A DNA stretch of 64,000 bases, from NCBI GenBank assembly GCA_021771815.1, contig JAETOE010000013.1:19475-83474 (forward strand), read 5' to 3'. The position numbers and the translations under genes were made by a program. Positions 60,788 to 64,000 of this stretch are shown here, piece after piece (positions within the stretch are counted from its first letter, which is position 1; each line of letters opens with the position of its first letter). This stretch comes from Roseburia hominis (GTDB lineage Bacteria; Bacillota; Clostridia; Lachnospirales; Lachnospiraceae). The notes under the pieces were generated by a model. That model did not search any database, had not been told where the DNA came from, and saw nothing but the letters and a program-made list of their open reading frames with translations.

Positions 60788-62470
60788 ATGGGAGATAAGA
60801 TGGTAACGCTTTCTGTGGACGGAGAAGAGAGACAGTATCCGTATGGAACAAGTTTTCTTGCAGTTGCACAGGAATATCAGGAGCGGTATGCGGATGATAT
60901 TGTGCTCGTCGTGCATAATAACAGATTAAGAGAACTTAATAAGTGCATCGAGTGCGACGGCGAACTGTCGTTTATCACGACGGCGGATAAGACCGGAAAG
61001 AAGACATACCGCAGAAGTGTGACGCTTCTGATGCAGAAAGCCATCCACAATTTGTGGGGCGAAGAGCAGATCAGAGTGCGGGTGCTCTATTCGATCGGAC
61101 AGGGGTATTACTGCGAATTAAAGAAGATGCAGGGCAAAGAGGAAACGGTTGTTTCCGTGGATGAAGCCAAGGTTTCCGCCATAAAGAAAGAGATGTACCG
61201 TATGGTGATGGCGGATATTGAGATCGAGAAGCGCAGTATCAATACGGATGAGGCGGTTGAGCTTTTCGGTGAGCTTGGCATGGTCGATAAGGAGAAGTTG
61301 TTCCGTTACCGCAGAAGTTCCCGTGTCAACATCTATGTGCTCGATCACTATAAGGATTATTTCTACGGATTTATGGTGCCCTCAACAGGCTATCTGCGTT
61401 ACTATGATGTGACGGCATATGAGGATGGCTTCGTGCTGCTGTTCCCGAATGAGAACACGAAGGAGGTCGCTGCTTTCGAGCCGTCCGGCAAGCTGTTCCG
61501 CACCTTAAAAGCATCGAGGGATTGGGGAAGAATGCAGGAGATCGGCACGATCGGAGCGCTCAACGACGCGATCGCCGCAGGGCGTATGCAGGAGATCATT
61601 CTCACGCAGGAAGCGCTTTTTGAGGAGCGCATCGGCGGACTTGCAGAGTCGATCGTGCAGGCGGAGGGGAAGAAGTTCATTATGATTGCGGGACCGTCTT
61701 CCTCCGGCAAAACGACATTTTCGCACCGGCTGTCCATCCAGCTCGCAGCGAAGGGCTTAAAGCCGCATCCGTTCCCGTTGGACGATTATTATATAGACCG
61801 TGACAAATGTCCGCGGGACGAGAACGGGGAATTGGATCTGGAATGCCTGGATGCTTTGGATGTGGAGCTTTTTAATCACGATATGAACGAGCTTCTCGCA
61901 GGGAAGAAAGTCAATCTTCCGATTTTTAATTTTAAGACCGGACGGCGCGAGTACAAGGATAAGTTCATGCAGCTTGGCGAGAATGACGTGCTGGTCATTG
62001 AGGGAATCCACGGGCTGAACGACAGGCTGTCCTATTCGCTTCCGGTGGAGAGCAAGTTCAAGATTTATATCAGTGCGCTTACACAGCTCAATATCGACGA
62101 ACATAATTGTCTGCCGACGACGGACGGCAGAATGATCCGCCGTATTGTGCGGGATGCGAGAACGAGGGGGACTTCGGCGAAAGAGACGATCGCTATGTGG
62201 GATTCCGTGCACCGCGGGGAAGAGAAGTACATTTTCCCGTTCCAGGAGGGGGCGGATGTGATGTTCAACTCCGCGCTCATCTATGAGCTTGCCGTCTTAA
62301 AGCTGTATGCGGAGCCGCTTCTGTTCGCAATCGACAAGGATTGCCCGGAATATCTTGAGGCGAAGCGTCTGCTTAAGTTCTTAGACTATTTCCTGCCGAT
62401 GCCGAGCGAGGGAATCGGTCAGAATTCGATTATCCGTGAATTTATCGGGGGATCGTGCTTCAATGTGTAG
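60788..62470 (+). CDS. Nucleoside (uridine) kinase-like protein with TGS domain
   Basis: A 560-aa protein. The first ~70 residues are a TGS-like domain (VTLSVDGEERQYPYGTSFLA), followed by a ThrRS-like second region, then a phosphoribulokinase/uridine kinase domain with Walker A MIAGPSSSGKTTFSH near residue 300, the base motif PFPLDDYYIDRD and RRIVRDARTRGTS. The ATG at 60788 follows GGAGGG by 5 bp; the longer frame from 60380 overlaps trmK and is not coding. Family members are annotated as uridine kinase or nucleoside kinase; substrate not proven. Confidence 0.88.
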   Translation: MGDKMVTLSVDGEERQYPYGTSFLAVAQEYQERYADDIVLVVHNNRLRELNKCIECDGELSFITTADKTGKKTYRRSVTLLMQKAIHNLWGEEQIRVRVLYSIGQGYYCELKKMQGKEETVVSVDEAKVSAIKKEMYRMVMADIEIEKRSINTDEAVELFGELGMVDKEKLFRYRRSSRVNIYVLDHYKDYFYGFMVPSTGYLRYYDVTAYEDGFVLLFPNENTKEVAAFEPSGKLFRTLKASRDWGRMQEIGTIGALNDAIAAGRMQEIILTQEALFEERIGGLAESIVQAEGKKFIMIAGPSSSGKTTFSHRLSIQLAAKGLKPHPFPLDDYYIDRDKCPRDENGELDLECLDALDVELFNHDMNELLAGKKVNLPIFNFKTGRREYKDKFMQLGENDVLVIEGIHGLNDRLSYSLPVESKFKIYISALTQLNIDEHNCLPTTDGRMIRRIVRDARTRGTSAKETIAMWDSVHRGEEKYIFPFQEGADVMFNSALIYELAVLKLYAEPLLFAIDKDCPEYLEAKRLLKFLDYFLPMPSEGIGQNSIIREFIGGSCFNV

Positions 62471-62538
62471 AACATGCGGCGGTGGTGCTGACAGGAAATT
62501 TGTGACAGCGATTCCGGTCAGGAATAATATATAAGCGT

Positions 62539-62595
62539 CATAACGGCACGGGTTCTCCCGCACACGGAAGTCTGTGGGGAGCCTGTGCCGTTATG
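62539..62595 (+). terminator. Long hairpin after the nucleoside kinase gene
   Basis: CATAACGGCACGGGTTC (62539-62555) pairs with GGAGCCTGTGCCGTTATG (to 62595) over about 17 bp including G-U pairs, with a smaller inner CACA/TGTG stem. No T-run follows, so terminator function is plausible but not certain. Confidence 0.6.
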
Positions 62596-62623
62596 GTTAT
62601 TGTCCGGTCATTTGCGGGGCAAC

Positions 62624-62836
62624 TTATTCTCCCACCGCCTTATTTGTCAGCATGGTCTTAATCAGCTTTGGCATAGAAACTTTTCCCATTTTCGGGGAAG
62701 GGATGTCAAAAAGCATTACATTTTTGTTTTCTTTTCTCGCCGGTTCCCATTTCGGCAGTCCGGCTCCGTTGGGATTTCCTGTTTTCACAAAATTTGAATA
62801 GTAAGAAACCATATAGTCCGACAGGGTATAATCCTC
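62624..62836 (-). pseudogene. C-terminal fragment of a carboxylesterase type B
   Basis: About 70 codons ending at a normal stop (62626-62624). The peptide includes DYMVSYYSNFVKTGNPNG and LPKWEP, the hallmark C-terminal pattern of para-nitrobenzyl-esterase-like proteins. The catalytic Ser, Glu and His parts are missing, and upstream of about 62836 the frame turns into unrelated low-complexity sequence. It is a relic cut by a rearrangement. Confidence 0.8.
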
Positions 62837-62849
62837 TGCGGCCGGCGAC

Positions 62850-63002
62850 CTCCGCGGTCTGGGTGCTGGCGCTTGCGGATGTGCCGATGAAGGAGATCTG
62901 GCAGCGGTGCGGGTTCCCGGATTACACGGCATTTTTCGGGCGTTTAAAAAGGAGTATGGGGTATCTCCCAGGCAGTACCGGGAAGAACTGCTTCGGAAAT
63001 AG
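62850..63002 (+). pseudogene. Frameshifted C-terminal tail of an AraC regulator
   Basis: One frame reads DVPMKEIWQRCGFPDYTAFF, the second AraC helix-turn-helix; a frame change near 62937 leads into FRAFKKEYGVSPRQYREELL followed by K and a TAG at 63000-63002, the normal AraC end. Restoring one base would rejoin them. The DNA-binding half-domain is all that remains, with no start codon or sensory domain. It abuts the esterase relic head to head. Confidence 0.78.
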
Positions 63003-63181
63003 AGAGAAGGAGGCAGGATAAAAAATTTGGGGCAGAGTGATTTTTGACGGAAATTTGGAACGGCTGTTAAAAAGTTTCGATTGATTTAACTGGGGGGCAA
63101 AGGTATAATAACGTTGAATTCATATACCTTTTGAAAATGGCGTTTGTATTTTCTGTCATATAAAAAGGAGGTTTATGGTTA

Positions 63182-64000
63182 ATGGATACGGAAATAAAAA
63201 ATGCAGTCAATGCAGCAGATCAGGATGCTCAATATGATGCGAAAGCAAAGCGCCTGTTAGGAAATAAAATCATTTTGGCGCATATTCTGGAGAAGACTGT
63301 TGATGAGTTCCGGGGAATGGATCCGCAAGAGGCAGTAACCTATATTGAGGGAGGACCGTTTATCAGCGTGGTTTCGGTAGAGCCGGGGCTGACCAATGAC
63401 GAAAAGGAAGAAGCAGGGCAGAGGATAGTCGGTTTCAACACGGAAAATGCAGAGATTAACGAGGGGTTGATAAGGTTTGACATTGTGTTTTATGTGCGCA
63501 TGCCATCCGCAGGTGGCAGAAAAGACGGACTTTCTCAGATTATTGTAAATGTGGAAGCCCAAAAAGATGCACCAAAGGAATATAATGTACTGAACAGGGC
63601 AATCTTTTATGTGAGCCGTCTGGTTTCTTCACAGAAGGAAAGAGATTTTGTAAATACTAACTATGATGACATAAAGCGGGTATTCAGCATATGGATTTGT
63701 ATGAATATGAGTCAGAACAGCATGAATTTGGATTGTCAAAGGAACTTCCAGAGCATGATGAGAAGTATGAGTTGCATCGCCTGTTAGGCGCATTGTTGTC
63801 AAAAGAACTTACTTCGGATGAGAAGCTGAACATTATTGAAACAGAGTATGACATTCCGATAGAGGATAGTATGAGAAAGGATGTGAGCGTTATGTGTAAT
63901 TTGAGTCAGGGAATTAGAGAAGATGCTAATGCTGAATTTATCATGAGTATGTATAAAAAGGGCTATACACTGGAACAGATCGCAGATGTAGCGGAGAAAA
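63182..64000 (+). pseudogene. Rpn/PD-(D/E)XK family nuclease gene, frameshifted and cut by the window end
   Basis: AAAAGGAGG precedes the ATG at 63182. The first frame (to 63787) holds the family N-terminus: NAADQDAQYDAKAKRLLGNK, and the nuclease-core strand IIVNVEAQKD, up to DDIKRVFSIWICMNM. From about 63690 the homology continues in the next frame as FGLSKELPEHDEKYELHRLL and NLSQGIREDANAEF, to the window edge. Compared with the family as I know it, about 35 residues around the joint are missing. These proteins (COG5464, Rpn) are linked to recombination and often called putative transposases. Confidence 0.78.

Noticed and set aside
62794..63021. 75-codon frame as a possible new small protein
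   Set aside because: Its middle is an AraC helix-turn-helix and the tail is out of frame with the AraC end seen in the next frame, so it is a relic.
1..64000. CRISPR arrays, IS transposases, phage genes or restriction systems
   Set aside because: No regularly spaced repeats with unique spacers and no such protein motifs were seen, apart from the broken Rpn-family gene at the right end.

Overview
The window reads as a chromosomal segment of an anaerobic gut-type Firmicute, most likely Lachnospiraceae (Clostridium cluster XIVa). The reasons are a one-piece pyruvate:ferredoxin oxidoreductase, anaerobic ribonucleotide reductase NrdD/NrdG, a linked dnaG-rpoD-trmK block, strong AGGAGG-type ribosome sites, many carbohydrate genes with AraC regulators, large GGDEF/EAL proteins, an orphan FliB-like protein and a DUF4317 relative. 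This is inferred from gene content and style; no 16S rRNA is present.

Layout. 1-7769 is a xylo-oligosaccharide locus: two ABC permeases (the first cut by the window edge), a GH8 reducing-end xylosidase, a GH43 beta-xylosidase, a solute-binding protein and a GH3 beta-xylosidase, closed by a strong terminator. The three hydrolases lack signal peptides, so imported oligomers are probably degraded in the cytoplasm. 7836-13364 is a visibly AT-richer stretch bounded by terminators: a soluble hybrid histidine kinase, a shortened LysR regulator, a cytosolic flavodoxin, a CMD-cupin fusion and a lipoprotein flavodoxin. 13458-17540 holds a shortened DUF4317 gene and a 7TM hybrid kinase with HPt domain plus a stand-alone receiver. 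17987-29499 holds a SleB-type hydrolase, a convergent AraC gene, a GH31 glycosidase with an operator-like palindrome at its promoter, a second AraC gene, the L-rhamnose pathway rhaB-rhaA-rhaD-fucO and a secreted SH3-NlpC/P60 hydrolase.

29618-44248 holds an ABC-F ATPase, a c-di-GMP turnover protein, PFOR, an HD-domain protein, an MBL hydrolase, and a heterodimeric ABC exporter divergent from a MarR regulator with a 20-bp palindrome between them. 44351-47223 is nrdDG behind a pair of NrdR-like boxes exactly 31 bp apart. 47244-55281 holds a glycerol-1-phosphate dehydrogenase, a small membrane protein, a FliB-like protein, an iron-sulfur flavoprotein, a membrane-anchored amidase, a second GGDEF-EAL protein and a lipoprotein. 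Two tRNA-Leu genes follow (anticodons AAG and CAG), then the housekeeping block dgt, dnaG, rpoD, trmK and a uridine-kinase-like protein. The last 1.4 kb is a graveyard: an esterase fragment, a frameshifted AraC tail and a frameshifted Rpn-family nuclease gene running off the end.

I did not find a convincing new defence or mobile system, and no CRISPR array, IS transposase or phage gene. The points most worth a second look are tRNA-Leu(AAG), the exported flavodoxin beside a cytosolic paralogue, the GH31 operator and its tandem repeats, the MarR and NrdR operators, and the paired loss of ATP-site motifs in the ABC-F protein and the exporter.
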